Assembly (NCBI RefSeq): GCF_001648355.1
Contig: NZ_LXSL01000016.1
Location: 48,883-112,882 of the forward strand
Reading direction: 5' to 3'
Source of the DNA: Eikenella longinqua
GTDB taxonomy: Bacteria > Pseudomonadota > Gammaproteobacteria > Burkholderiales > Neisseriaceae
DNA length: 64,000 bases
Positions 24,675-33,229 of the stretch are shown here, piece by piece (the first letter of the stretch is position 1; each line of letters starts with the position of its first letter). The notes below the pieces were generated by a model. That model did no database searches and was not told where the DNA came from. It saw only the letters and a list, made by a program, of their open reading frames with translations. Position numbers and translations under genes: made by a program.

Positions 24675-25658
24675 ATGAACAACCCCATCGAAATCTACCA
24701 AAGCGCAGACGGGCAGACCCAAGTGGAAGTCCGCTTCGACACCGACACCGTATGGCTGTCGCAAGCGCAAATGGTTACCCTATTCGGGCGTGATGTCTCT
24801 GTTATTTCACGTCATATTCGTAATGCACTAGACGAAGGAGAAATCAGCGAAAAAAGCAATTTGCAAAAAATGCAAATTGCTTCCGCCGACCGTCCCGTTA
24901 CCTTCTACGACCTAGAAACCATCATTTCCGTAGGCTACCGCATCAAATCAGCGCAAGGCATCGCCTTCCGCCGCTGGGCCACCGCCCGCCTGAAAGACTA
25001 CCTGCTCAAAGGCTACGCGCTCAACCAACAACGCCTAAAGCAAAACGCCGACGAGCTCGCACACGCCTTGCAGCTGATTCAAACCACCGCCGCCTCGCCC
25101 GCCCTCACCCTGGAAGCCGGCCGCGGCTTGGTCGATATCGTCAGCCGCTACACCCACACCTTCCTCTGGCTGCAACAATACGACGAAGGCCTGCTGCAAG
25201 AGCCGGCGGGCGAAAACGGCGGCAGCCTGCCCACGCCCGAAGCCGCGCGCCTCACCCTGGGCCAGCTCAAAGCCGAACTCATCGCCCGCGGCGAAGCCAG
25301 CGAACTGTTTGCCCGCGAACGCGAAGACGGCTTGGCCGCCATTCTCGGCAATCTCTCGCAAAGCGTATTCGGCGCACCCGCCTACCCCAGCATCGAAAGC
25401 AAAGCCGCCCACCTGCTCTACTTCATCGTGAAAAACCATCCCTTTGCCGACGGCAACAAACGCAGCGGCGCCTTCCTGTTTGTTGATTTCCTACACCAAA
25501 ACCGCCGCCTGTTCGATGCAAGCGGCCGCGCCGTCATCAACGACACCGGCTTGGCCGCGCTCACCCTGTTGGTGGCCGAATCCGCGCCCGCGCAAAAAGA
25601 CACCCTCATCCGGCTCATCATGCACATGCTGCAACACCGTTCCCACCCCCAACCCTAG
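24675..25658 (+). CDS. RhuM-Fic fusion protein
   Basis: Protein of 327 residues with two parts. Residues 1-~120 match the RhuM/virulence family: EVRFDTDTVWLSQAQMVTLFGRDVSVISRHIRN, then VTFYDLETIISVGYRIKS and FRRWAT. The C-terminal part is a Fic/Doc domain whose active loop reads HPFADGNKRSG, matching HxFx(D/E)GNxR, so AMP transfer or a similar nucleotidylation is expected. No separate antitoxin gene is seen, and no clear (S/T)xxxE(G/N) inhibitory motif could be confirmed. Similar fusions are scattered in proteobacteria near toxin or restriction loci. It is 15 bases before the next gene. Confidence 0.88.
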   Translation: MNNPIEIYQSADGQTQVEVRFDTDTVWLSQAQMVTLFGRDVSVISRHIRNALDEGEISEKSNLQKMQIASADRPVTFYDLETIISVGYRIKSAQGIAFRRWATARLKDYLLKGYALNQQRLKQNADELAHALQLIQTTAASPALTLEAGRGLVDIVSRYTHTFLWLQQYDEGLLQEPAGENGGSLPTPEAARLTLGQLKAELIARGEASELFAREREDGLAAILGNLSQSVFGAPAYPSIESKAAHLLYFIVKNHPFADGNKRSGAFLFVDFLHQNRRLFDASGRAVINDTGLAALTLLVAESAPAQKDTLIRLIMHMLQHRSHPQP

Positions 25659-25673
25659 CCCATCGCCATCATC

Positions 25674-26765
25674 ATGAACCTCCGCCTCCTCCCCGATCCC
25701 CGCCCCTACCCCGCCGAACCGGTGAAAAACGAGCTGCTGCTGCATGCCGAAGCCGTGGCCACCGGCCGTTCCCGCGCCCAGGCCACCCTCTCGCGCGACA
25801 CCCTGCACAGCCTGATTTTCCAAATGCTGCACACGCGCCAGCTCACCGCGCTTTCCGTGGCGCTGAGCATGGCGCCGAGCGATGCTGCCTACCGCGCCCT
25901 GTGGCAGGCGATGGAGCATGTGTTGCAGCCGAAAACCGCCGAAGAATGCGGCTGGATTGCCCTGCCCGTGGTGCTGGTGGCCGGCTGCAAGCAAGCCCTT
26001 GCCCTGCCCGCCGCACTCGATGCCGCCGCGCTCAATGCCAAGCTGGCCGAGTTTGACACCACCCGTCCTCTGGCGCACACCGAATGGCTGCCCGCGCTGC
26101 TCGGCGCCGAGCAAATCAGCCAAATCAAGCTGACGCAATGGTTTGCCGCCAAACAGAGCCGCGCCGCCGCCCAAGCCTTGGCTGCCGGGCTGCCCGCCGC
26201 CGACAACATCGCCATCCCCGCCGGCCAGAGCGTGCATGTGGTGTATGCCCTGGGCTACGGCGCGCCCGAAGCCGCCGGCAAGCTCGGCCAGGCCGCGCTG
26301 CCGCTGATGCAGTATTGGCAGGAGCGGCTCGCCGCGCCCGGTCTCACCCTGTTTGCCAACCCGCTCGACCCCGCCGCGCCGCTCTCCGCCATCATCAGCG
26401 GCAGCCAGATGCGGCAACGCATGGCGCTGGATGTATTTGCCGCCAACGCCATCCGCGCCGTGCGCCTGCAAAGCCCGCGCGTGGGCGTGGCCGTGGCGGC
26501 GCAGGAAGGCGGGCAGATTGCCTTCAGCTTCAGCACCGCCGACAGCAGCTACGGCCTGGTGCCGCAGGTGTTCCGCTGGCAGCTCTCGTCCGCCGATTCG
26601 CTAGACGGCGTGCTGCACAACTTCCTCGACCTGATGGCCGAATGCCGGGTGGAACACATCCGCCTGCTGCACGGCATCCTGCCGGAAAATGCGCCCGTGC
26701 CCGATTATGCGCAGGCCTTGGAAATGGACGGTTTCAACCCGCTGTTTAGCCCGCCGCCGCAGTAA
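25674..26765 (+). CDS. Conserved hypothetical protein
   Basis: Soluble, alanine/leucine-rich protein of 363 residues that I do not recognise by name. It begins MNLRLLPDPRPYPAEPVKNELLL, has a helical N-terminal third and a mixed C-terminal third (GVAVAAQEGGQIAFSFS, then ECRVEHIRLLHGILPE). There is no signal peptide, membrane segment or known catalytic motif. Base composition matches the core genes, which suggests a resident, probably Neisseriaceae-conserved gene. It starts 15 bases after the RhuM-Fic gene and could be co-transcribed by read-through, but no functional link is evident. Confidence 0.7.
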   Translation: MNLRLLPDPRPYPAEPVKNELLLHAEAVATGRSRAQATLSRDTLHSLIFQMLHTRQLTALSVALSMAPSDAAYRALWQAMEHVLQPKTAEECGWIALPVVLVAGCKQALALPAALDAAALNAKLAEFDTTRPLAHTEWLPALLGAEQISQIKLTQWFAAKQSRAAAQALAAGLPAADNIAIPAGQSVHVVYALGYGAPEAAGKLGQAALPLMQYWQERLAAPGLTLFANPLDPAAPLSAIISGSQMRQRMALDVFAANAIRAVRLQSPRVGVAVAAQEGGQIAFSFSTADSSYGLVPQVFRWQLSSADSLDGVLHNFLDLMAECRVEHIRLLHGILPENAPVPDYAQALEMDGFNPLFSPPPQ

Positions 26766-26821
26766 CGCGGAACAGCGCAAGCGTTTTGATGATGCGCCCT
26801 GCAAACCGGCTGATTTGGTTT

Positions 26822-26959
26822 TTCAGGTAGCCTCAACCCATGCAAAGGCTACCTGAAAAATCGTTAGTCAACCGTTGGGTTGCGCCTTGCAGCCTAACCC
26901 GAGCTACGGCCGGAGTCGGGCGAAGCCCCGTTCATCCCCATCCATTTTTCAGGTAGCCT
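26822..26959. repeat. Three DUS copies between the hypothetical gene and the GNAT gene
   Basis: TTCAGGTAGCCT at 26822-26833, AGGCTACCTGAA at 26846-26857 and TTCAGGTAGCCT at 26948-26959. The first two, then the last two, can pair alternatively. Confidence 0.6.
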
Positions 26960-27021
26960 TTTGCCATACGGCGGCGTATATTTACGCCCGGATTTCCCGT
27001 TTAACTGCATAGGAGCAAAAC

Positions 27022-27477
27022 ATGAGCATTGTGATCCGTAAAGCCGTGGAAAGCGACGCTCCGCAACTGTGGGAGCTGATGAAAGGCCTGGCCGTGTTCG
27101 AAAAATACATCGATGCCTTCGCCATCACCCCCGAAGTGGTGGTGAACAGCGGCTTCCGCAAAAACCCGCCCGATTTCTACAGCTTCGTGGCTGCCGACGG
27201 CGACAAGCTGGCCGGCATGATTGTGTACTACTTCCTGCCCTACACCCTGCACAACCGCCCCGCCGTATATATTAAAGAGCTGTATGTGGACGAAGCCTAC
27301 CGCGGCCAGAAAATCGGCGAAAAGCTGATGCTCGCGCTGAAGGAAGAAGCCCAGAAACACAACTGCGTGCAAATCAAATGGACGGTTGCCCCGTGGAACG
27401 AAGGCGGCCAACGCTTCTACGCCCGCCTCGGCGCCGAGCAGGACAACGAATGGCTCAACTATGTGTGGAGCCTGTAA
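27022..27477 (+). CDS. GNAT-family N-acetyltransferase, diamine acetyltransferase-like
   Basis: Acetyl-CoA-dependent acetyltransferase of 151 residues. The fold is recognisable from IRKAVESDAPQLWELMKGLA, the beta4 strand YIKELYVDEAYRGQKIGEKLM with the acetyl-CoA loop, and WTVAPWNEGGQRFYARLGA. The last two segments resemble spermidine/spermine (SSAT-type) acetyltransferases, so a polyamine or diamine substrate is likely but unproven. AGGAGCAAAAC precedes the ATG. A strong intrinsic terminator follows, so this is a single-gene unit. Confidence 0.88.
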   Translation: MSIVIRKAVESDAPQLWELMKGLAVFEKYIDAFAITPEVVVNSGFRKNPPDFYSFVAADGDKLAGMIVYYFLPYTLHNRPAVYIKELYVDEAYRGQKIGEKLMLALKEEAQKHNCVQIKWTVAPWNEGGQRFYARLGAEQDNEWLNYVWSL

Positions 27478-27492
27478 TCCCGCCCGCCATGC

Positions 27493-27524
27493 AAAAACCG
27501 GCCGATTCGGCCGGTTTTATTTTT
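27493..27524 (+). terminator. Intrinsic terminator of the GNAT gene
   Basis: AAAACCGGCC-GATTC-GGCCGGTTTT followed by ATTTTT. Confidence 0.9.
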
Positions 27525-27563
27525 AGCTTCGCAAAACATCGCTTCACTTCGTGAAGCTGCGTT

Positions 27564-27598
27564 TTCAGGTAGCCTCAATACCAATCAGGCTACCTGAA
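27564..27598. terminator. DUS inverted pair, 3' of the MFS gene
   Basis: TTCAGGTAGCCT (27564-27575) and AGGCTACCTGAA (27587-27598), 10 bases past the end of the minus-strand MFS frame. Confidence 0.5.
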
Positions 27599-27608
27599 AT
27601 CAGCAAAC

Positions 27609-28920
27609 TCACTCTTCTTCTTTGCCAAACCACTTCCTCACCCCCTCGCCAATCGGCGGGGCGATTTTCAGCAGATACACCAACACCACGATATTGCCCA
27701 CCGCCACAATGAGATACAGCAGGTTGATGCTGTCGAACAGCTGGATGAGCACGGCGGAAATCAGCGCGGCGGCCACCATGAAGAAGCCGTTCACAATATT
27801 GTTGGCGGCAATGGCGTGGGCGCGGAATTCCTCGCTGCTGGCGGTTTGCAGCCAAGTGTAGAGCGGCACGGAGAAGAAGCCGCCGCAAAAGCCGAGCAGC
27901 ACGATGCACAGCATCACGGCATAAGCATCGCCGCGCAGCAGGAAGCTGCCGATGCCGCCGTATTCCTGATAGCGCGCGCCGTGGGTGAGCGCCACCAGCA
28001 ACAGGCCGAACACGGCCATGCCCACCGTGCCCACCGCCACCCAGCCCAGATTGAGCTTGCGGTGGCTCAGTTTGGCGCACACCACCGAGCCGCTGCCGAT
28101 GCCGATGGAAAACAGCGTGAGCATCAGGTTGAACACATTGTCGTTGCCGCCCAGGTGCAGCTTGGTGAAGGTGGGCAGCTGGGTGGTATAGACCGCGCCG
28201 ATAAACCAAAACCAGGAAATGCCGATGATGGCGGCATAAATATCTTTATCGGCAAAGGCTTGTTTCAGGATGGTTTTCGAGTTGCGAACGGATGTGCCAG
28301 TCGATTTCGGCATCCGGCGTTTTCGGCGCCACGCGCGGCATGAAGATGCTGGCCACCAGCCCGCCCACGGCAATCAGCAGCAGAAACACGGATACGGCCA
28401 CGCCGCCGATGCCGCCCAAAATCGTGCCCATAATCTGGCCGAAGAGGATGGCGAGGAAGGTGCCGCTTTCAATTAGGCTGTTGCCCACAATCAGCTCCTT
28501 GCTGTCCAAATAATCGGGCAGCACGGCGTATTTGAGCGGGCCGAACAGGGTGGATTGCAGGCCCATCAGGAAAATGCACAAAAGCAGCAGCCACAGCGAT
28601 TGGATGAGGAAGCCCACCGTGGCCAGCATCATAATCAGCACTTCGGCCACCTTCACCACCACCGCCATGCGGCCACGGTCGTATTTGTTGCACAGCTGGC
28701 CGGAGAGCGCGGAAAACAGGAAAAACGGCAGCACAAACAGCAAGGCGCTCACATTGATCATCTGCGCCGGCTCGATGAGGCCGTTTTGCCCCAGGCCGTA
28801 GAAGCTGATCATGGTGGCCAGCGCGATTTTGAACAGGTTGTCGTTGAGCGCGCCGAGAAACTGGGTGCCGAACAGCGGGGCGAAGCGGCGGGAAGTGGCG
28901 AATTTGAAGCCGGAATTCAT
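27609..28920 (-). pseudogene. LplT-like MFS transporter, frameshifted
   Basis: Twelve-helix major-facilitator transporter of about 437 residues, with an N-terminus (RFAPLFGTQFLGALNDNLFK and LFGPLKYAVLPDYLD) like LplT and the MFS half of Aas, which flip lysophospholipids. The frame from ATG 28920 is lost near 28287: it reads ...DWHIRSQLENHPETSLCR and stops at 28246. A second frame carries the rest from about 28290 to 27609 (KTILKQAFADKDIYAAI onward). Removing one T (the AA at 28287-28288 on the plus strand) restores HIRRNSKTILKQ across the junction. The start overlaps the ccoS stop as ATGA. Sequencing error is an alternative. Confidence 0.85.
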
Positions 28921-29096
28921 GGTTTGTCCTGCGGGGGAGGGGAAGCGGGGTGGGCGGAATCGTCGTCCATCAGGATGCGGTGGGCGGGGCCTTCCAAATC
29001 GTCAAACTGGCCGCTGTGGCCGGACCACCAGAAAAAGTAGCCGATGATGAAGGCCAGCACAATGCTGATGGGGATGAGGATAAACACGCTGTCCAT
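28917..29096 (-). CDS. ccoS: Cytochrome oxidase maturation protein CcoS
   Basis: Small membrane protein of 59 residues required for cofactor insertion into cbb3-type cytochrome c oxidase. It has one N-terminal helix (VFILIPISIVLAFIIGYFFWW) followed by the family signature SGQFDDLEGPAHRILMDDD, typical of CcoS. ATG 29096 overlaps the TGA of the upstream gene, and its own stop overlaps the next ATG, so three genes are translationally coupled. The ccoNOP genes are not in this window. Confidence 0.93.
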   Translation of the reverse strand: MDSVFILIPISIVLAFIIGYFFWWSGHSGQFDDLEGPAHRILMDDDSAHPASPPPQDKP

Positions 29097-29407
29097 CAAA
29101 GGTTTCCTTCCAAATCGGTGAGCAGCAGGGTGTGGCCGCCGAGGCGCAGGTATTGCTGGCGGATGTCGGCGGCGGGGCTGCCTTCGGCATCGTATAAGGC
29201 GATGCCCTCGCCCTGCGGCTGCCAGGCGAGCATTTGGCCGGCCAGGGCGGCGAGCGCGCGGGCAGCTGCGGCATCGGCGGGCGGCAGCGGGGCTTCGTGC
29301 AGCTGGAGCATGGCGTGGCCGGATTGGGGCTCGTCGCCGCTGTCAGCAGTGAGCACGAGGAAGCCGAGCAGGGTGCCGTTTTCGGTGCTGAGGGTGAATT
29401 GGCGCAT
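29096..29407 (-). CDS. Hypothetical protein upstream of ccoS
   Basis: Soluble protein of 103 residues starting MRQFTLSTENGTLLGFLVL, with alternating strands, an alanine-rich helix in the middle, and LGGHTLLLTDLEGNL at the end. No signal peptide or named domain is recognised. Its TGA overlaps the ccoS ATG, and a reverse DUS (29410-29421) abuts its start codon. The coupling to ccoS suggests a shared transcript; a role in oxidase maturation is only a guess. Confidence 0.65.
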   Translation of the reverse strand: MRQFTLSTENGTLLGFLVLTADSGDEPQSGHAMLQLHEAPLPPADAAAARALAALAGQMLAWQPQGEGIALYDAEGSPAADIRQQYLRLGGHTLLLTDLEGNL

Positions 29408-29409
29408 GG

Positions 29410-29489
29410 TTCAGGTAGCCTTTGGTTTTTCAGGTAGCCTTTTTAGTGGGCAGTTTGGATGATGACCCAAGCTGTTTTTCAGGTAGCCT
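29410..29489. repeat. Three same-orientation DUS copies
   Basis: TTCAGGTAGCCT at 29410-29421, 29429-29440 and 29478-29489, all in one direction, so they do not form the usual hairpin. They fill the gap between the Nudix gene and the ccoS operon. Confidence 0.85.
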
Positions 29490-30034
29490 TAATCGGCGGG
29501 CGGGCTGTTGAGCAGCCAGTATTGCAGGCCGATCAGGGTTTTGGCGTCTTGGATTTGGTTGGCGGCGATGGCTTCGCGCACGGCTTGGCGGGAAAGCAAT
29601 ACGGTTTCGACGAATTCGTCCGGGTCGGGCTCGCGGGTGCTGGTGGGCGTGATGCCTTCGGCGAGGTAGAGGTACATTTTTTCGTCGCAGAAGCCGGGGG
29701 CGGTGTAGAAGGTGTGCAGGAGGCGCACGCTTTGGGCGCGGTATGGGGTTTCTTCTTCGAGCTCGCGCGCGGCGCACAGGGCCGGGTCTTCGCCGGGGTC
29801 GAGCTTGCCGGCGGGCAGTTCGAGCAGGGCTTGGCCGGTGGCGTAGCGCCATTGGCGCACAAGCACGATTTCGTCTTGCGCGGTAACGGCGAGCACACAG
29901 GCGGCGCCGGGGTGGCGGATGACGATGCGGTAGCTTTGGTTGCCATTGGGCAGGCGCACGGTGTCGCGGGCGATGGTGACGAATTTGCCGTCGAAGATGG
30001 GTTCGCTGGAGAGATGGGTTTCGGTGAGGTTCAT
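29489..30034 (-). CDS. Nudix hydrolase, ADP-ribose pyrophosphatase-like
   Basis: Hydrolyses nucleoside-diphosphate derivatives, probably ADP-ribose to AMP and ribose-5-phosphate. It has 181 residues. The Nudix box reads GKLDPGEDPALCAARELEEE, with the metal-binding REUxEE glutamates present. The box position usually occupied by glycine after EE(T) is proline (TPY instead of TGY), which is unusual. Upstream features such as VLVRQWRYATGQALLELPAG match the ADPRase branch. It is flanked by DUS on both sides and appears monocistronic. Confidence 0.9.
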   Translation of the reverse strand: MNLTETHLSSEPIFDGKFVTIARDTVRLPNGNQSYRIVIRHPGAACVLAVTAQDEIVLVRQWRYATGQALLELPAGKLDPGEDPALCAARELEEETPYRAQSVRLLHTFYTAPGFCDEKMYLYLAEGITPTSTREPDPDEFVETVLLSRQAVREAIAANQIQDAKTLIGLQYWLLNSPPAD

Positions 30035-30051
30035 GGTGTGTGGAGGGGTTA

Positions 30052-30103
30052 AGGCTACCTGAAAGCAATGCCTTGGCGGAAGCGGATATTTTTCAGGTAG
30101 CCT
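30052..30103. terminator. DUS inverted pair upstream of the Nudix gene
   Basis: AGGCTACCTGAA (30052-30063) and TTCAGGTAGCCT (30092-30103), just past the end of the lipoprotein gene on the minus strand. Confidence 0.55.
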
Positions 30104-30115
30104 TTAGTGGGGCGG

Positions 30116-31309
30116 TTATTGGGAAACGTAGCCGCGCAGTTCTCTGGCTTTGCTGCGGGCTTCGGCAGCGGTGCATTCGAGGCGGGCGAGCTGGCCGCTG
30201 TTGCCGCCGCCGGCCTGCTGGCCTGCCTGGGCGCATTTGGCGGCGCTGCTGGCGCTCCAGGATTGGTAGTCTTGGCCGATGATGTCTTTCACGTCGGCGG
30301 GCACGCTCTGCCATACGTTGCGCAATTCCTGCTGGGCGGCTTGGGCGCGCTGGGTGGCTTCGGCCAGCTGGTTGCCGGTGTAGTCTTCGGCTTCCTGCTT
30401 GAGGTTGGGGATGCGCTGCTGCACTTCGCGGGTGTCGCACTCAATACGCAGGGCTTCCTGCTCCAGCGGGTCGGTGGCGTCGGCCTTGCTTTGGTAGGCG
30501 CATTGGCTGGCGCGCACGCGGTTCCATTGGTTTTGGGCATCTCTGAGCGAGGCTTGGGCAGCGGCGGGCAGGGCTTGCCAGGCTTTGTTGAGGTTGTCGT
30601 GCGCCTGTTTGTTTTCGGTGCGCAAGAGCTCGATGCGGGCTTGCAGGCGGGTTTGGTCGAGGGCGCTGAGCTCTTGCTGGCGGGTTTCTTCGGCGGCGGT
30701 TTGCTGGCGGATTTCGGCCACTTGTTTGGCTAAATCGGGGGCGGCGAGGTAGAAGGCCAGCGGCGGTTGCAGGCCGGAGGAGGCGGCTTTGCTGTCTACG
30801 TTGATCACGAGTTTGTCGCCGCTGTCGGTTTGGCTCACGCTGTAGCTGAGCGGGCGGATGTAGCCGCCTTGGCCGTCGGGCTTGAGGGTGGGGTCGCCGG
30901 CGGTCATCATTTCGTTGTATTCGATGCCGTCGCTTTCGTTGATTTCCATATAGTCGGAAATACTTTGCTTCAGGCGCGCTTGGGCGTCGGCTTTGGGGGC
31001 GAAGCGCAGGGTGGCTTCGCAAGCAAGCTGTTTGCTGCCTTCGGAGGCGGCTTGGGTGGTGCGGATGTCGGTGATTTCGAAGCCGAGCTGCTCGAGTGCG
31101 GCTTGAATTTCGGCGGCACCGGCCTGCGGGGTGGGCAACTCGTGGTCGGCAGGCGGGAAGGCGGTGGCTTGGATTTGGGCCTTGAGCTGCTCGAGTGCTT
31201 CAGGCGCTTCGCAGCTGAGGGTAACGGCGGGTTTGGTGTCTTCTTTGCCGCAGCCGGCGAGGGCGGCGGCGATGAGGATGGCGAGGGCGGGTTTCATCAG
31301 GGCTTTCAT
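30116..31309 (-). CDS. Lipoprotein with two LprI/DUF1311-like repeats
   Basis: Outer-envelope lipoprotein of 397 residues. The signal peptide MKALMKPALAILIAAALAGC ends in a clear lipobox (LAGC); I chose this ATG over the one eight codons upstream. Residues ~30-200 form an uncharacterised N-terminal region with a cysteine pair. The C-terminal half is coiled and contains two copies of a helical unit with the pattern LRDAQNQWNRVRASQCAYQ ... ALRIECDTRE, and IGQDYQSWSASSAAKCAQ ... LARLECTAAEA. These resemble LprI-type lysozyme-inhibitor domains. A lysozyme-inhibiting role is inferred and unproven. Confidence 0.75.
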   Translation of the reverse strand: MKALMKPALAILIAAALAGCGKEDTKPAVTLSCEAPEALEQLKAQIQATAFPPADHELPTPQAGAAEIQAALEQLGFEITDIRTTQAASEGSKQLACEATLRFAPKADAQARLKQSISDYMEINESDGIEYNEMMTAGDPTLKPDGQGGYIRPLSYSVSQTDSGDKLVINVDSKAASSGLQPPLAFYLAAPDLAKQVAEIRQQTAAEETRQQELSALDQTRLQARIELLRTENKQAHDNLNKAWQALPAAAQASLRDAQNQWNRVRASQCAYQSKADATDPLEQEALRIECDTREVQQRIPNLKQEAEDYTGNQLAEATQRAQAAQQELRNVWQSVPADVKDIIGQDYQSWSASSAAKCAQAGQQAGGGNSGQLARLECTAAEARSKARELRGYVSQ

Positions 31310-31408
31310 GGCGGTTTCCTTAGAGGAGGACATAGATGGTATTTTACCTGCAACGGAGTGGCAGCGGCAGGAAATTTTGTGGGTGCCGGGCTGAGTGAAG
31401 CTTTGGTT

Positions 31409-31498
31409 TTCAGGTAGTCTCTTGCGGGGCAGGAAGGCTACCTGAAAAATGGTCCGCGCAAATGGACGCGATATTTTTCAGGTAGCCTTTCTGTGTGC
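31409..31498. repeat. DUS copies between the lipoprotein gene and ppx
   Basis: A one-off copy TTCAGGTAGTCT (31409-31420), then AGGCTACCTGAA (31435-31446) paired with TTCAGGTAGCCT (31487-31498). Confidence 0.7.
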
Positions 31499-31549
31499 AG
31501 CCGAGCTCGCTCAGGGCTGCCTAAAGCTGAACTGTGTGTGCGCGGGCTG

Positions 31550-33043
31550 CTATTGCAGCAGGAGCCCGAAACGGATGCCGATTTTGCGCCATTGGGCGGC
31601 GTCGTCGGCCAGGGCGCCGGCGGTGAGGGGGTTCTCTTCGGGCCATTGGCGGCTGATGGCGAGGGTGTAGTGTTTGTTTTCGTAGCTCAGGCAGGTGCCG
31701 GGCGGGAGGGTGATGGGCAGGCGGGCGCGGCAGAACAAAACGGCAAGCCGCAAGGCGGCGATGGCGAGCCACATGGCGGGGCTAACGGGCAGCTCGACCA
31801 TTTTTTTCAGGTCACCGCGCTGACCGAGCACGAGAGTGGCAAGAATGCGCTGCTCTTGGCGAGAAAAGCCGGGCATGTCGGCCTGCTCGAGGATGTAGGC
31901 AGAATGTTTGTGGTAGGCGGGGTAGGCGATGTCGGTGCCGATTTCGTGCACGAGGGCGGCCCAACGCAGGTATTGCTGCCAGTAGCGGCGTTCTTTTTCG
32001 GGCTCGTGTTCGGCGAGCATATCGAAAAACTGGGCGGCGAGTGTGGCAACGCGCTCGGCTTGGTTGGCACTCACATGGTAGCGCTCTTGGAAGCGGGCGA
32101 TGGTTTGGTCGCGCATGTCTGCGTTGAGCTGGCGGCCGATGAGGTCGTAGAACACGCCGTCGCGTAGGGCGGCGTCGGTTACGCTCATGCTGTCGATGTC
32201 GAGCTCGGCAAACACGGCGCTCATCACGGCCAGCCCGCCGGCAAACACTTCGATGCGGTCGGCCTTCATGCCTTCGAATTTGGCTTTTTTGGCGCTGCCG
32301 GCTTCGATGAGGCGCTGGCTGATGCGTTGCAGGGTGGTGCGGGTGATGCGGTTGTCTTCGGGGTTGGCGGCGGCGATGAGGTCGCGCAGGGTGCGGGCGG
32401 TGCCGGAAGTGCCCACGGCGAGCTGCCAGCCGGTGGTTTTCAGGAGCTTGGCAATGCGCTGGATTTCGCTGCGGGCGGTGTTAACAGCGAGCTTGAAGGA
32501 TTCGGCGGACACTTTGCCTTTGGGGAAGAAGCGCAGGGTGTAGCTCACGCAGCCGAGGTTGAGGCTTTCGGTGATCTCAGGCTGGAGCGCGCTGCCGATT
32601 ACGAATTCGGTGGAGCCGCCGCCGATGTCCACCACCAGCATCTGCCCGCTGCCGGGCGGCAGGGTGTGGATAACGCCGGTGTAGATAAGGCGGGCTTCTT
32701 CGCGCCCGGCGATGATTTCAATGAGAAAGCCCAAGGCGGCTTCGGCGCGGGGCATGAAGGGGGCGATGTTTTTGGCCACGCGGAAGGTGTTGGTGGCCAC
32801 GGCGCGCACTTGCTCGGGCGGGAAGCCGCGCAGGCGTTCGTGGAATTTGGCCAGGCAGGCGAGCGCGCGCTCTTGGGCGGCTTCGTCGAGCCGTTTGTGT
32901 TCGTCCAGCCCGGCGGCAAAGCGCACCATGTCTTTTATGGAATCAATAATTTGCAGCTGGCCGTTGTGGTTGGTGCAGATTTGCAGGCGGAAGCTGTTGG
33001 AGCCGAGGTCTACTGCGGCCAGCATATTGGCAGGGATGGTCAT
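31550..33043 (-). CDS. ppx: Exopolyphosphatase
   Basis: Releases orthophosphate from polyphosphate ends; the Ppx/GppA family also hydrolyses pppGpp. The 497 residues match the long Ppx form. The actin-like ATPase-fold motifs are visible: AAVDLGSNSFRLQI at the N-terminus, the conserved glutamate region (EIIAGREEARLIYTGV) and VDIGGGSTEFV. A C-terminal HD-type helical domain begins near residue 310. The gene appears monocistronic. ppk, the usual partner, is not in the window. Confidence 0.93.
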   Translation of the reverse strand: MTIPANMLAAVDLGSNSFRLQICTNHNGQLQIIDSIKDMVRFAAGLDEHKRLDEAAQERALACLAKFHERLRGFPPEQVRAVATNTFRVAKNIAPFMPRAEAALGFLIEIIAGREEARLIYTGVIHTLPPGSGQMLVVDIGGGSTEFVIGSALQPEITESLNLGCVSYTLRFFPKGKVSAESFKLAVNTARSEIQRIAKLLKTTGWQLAVGTSGTARTLRDLIAAANPEDNRITRTTLQRISQRLIEAGSAKKAKFEGMKADRIEVFAGGLAVMSAVFAELDIDSMSVTDAALRDGVFYDLIGRQLNADMRDQTIARFQERYHVSANQAERVATLAAQFFDMLAEHEPEKERRYWQQYLRWAALVHEIGTDIAYPAYHKHSAYILEQADMPGFSRQEQRILATLVLGQRGDLKKMVELPVSPAMWLAIAALRLAVLFCRARLPITLPPGTCLSYENKHYTLAISRQWPEENPLTAGALADDAAQWRKIGIRFGLLLQ

Positions 33044-33139
33044 ATCGGATAGGCCGGATGGAAAGCGCGTATCTTACCTTGCGGCGCCGGGCGTGTCATT
33101 ACGGGCGGGATTTCAGGTAGCCTCCGGCGCCAACGGCTT

Positions 33140-33148
33140 TGCTATAAT
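33140..33148 (+). promoter_or_regulatory. Extended -10 promoter of the patatin-like gene
   Basis: TGCTATAAT contains a perfect TATAAT with an upstream TGn extension; no good -35 is present. The transcript would start at or next to the DUS hairpin at 33156. Confidence 0.5.
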
Positions 33149-33155
33149 GCGCTTG

Positions 33156-33196
33156 AGGCTACCTGAAAAACGGTTTTTCTATTTTTCAGGTAGCCT
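33156..33196. repeat. DUS hairpin in the leader of the patatin-like gene
   Basis: AGGCTACCTGAA (33156-33167) and TTCAGGTAGCCT (33185-33196). It would lie at the very 5' end of the mRNA. Confidence 0.6.
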
Positions 33197-33229
33197 GCAT
33201 TATGGTTTGAATGATTGGAAAGGGTTGCA

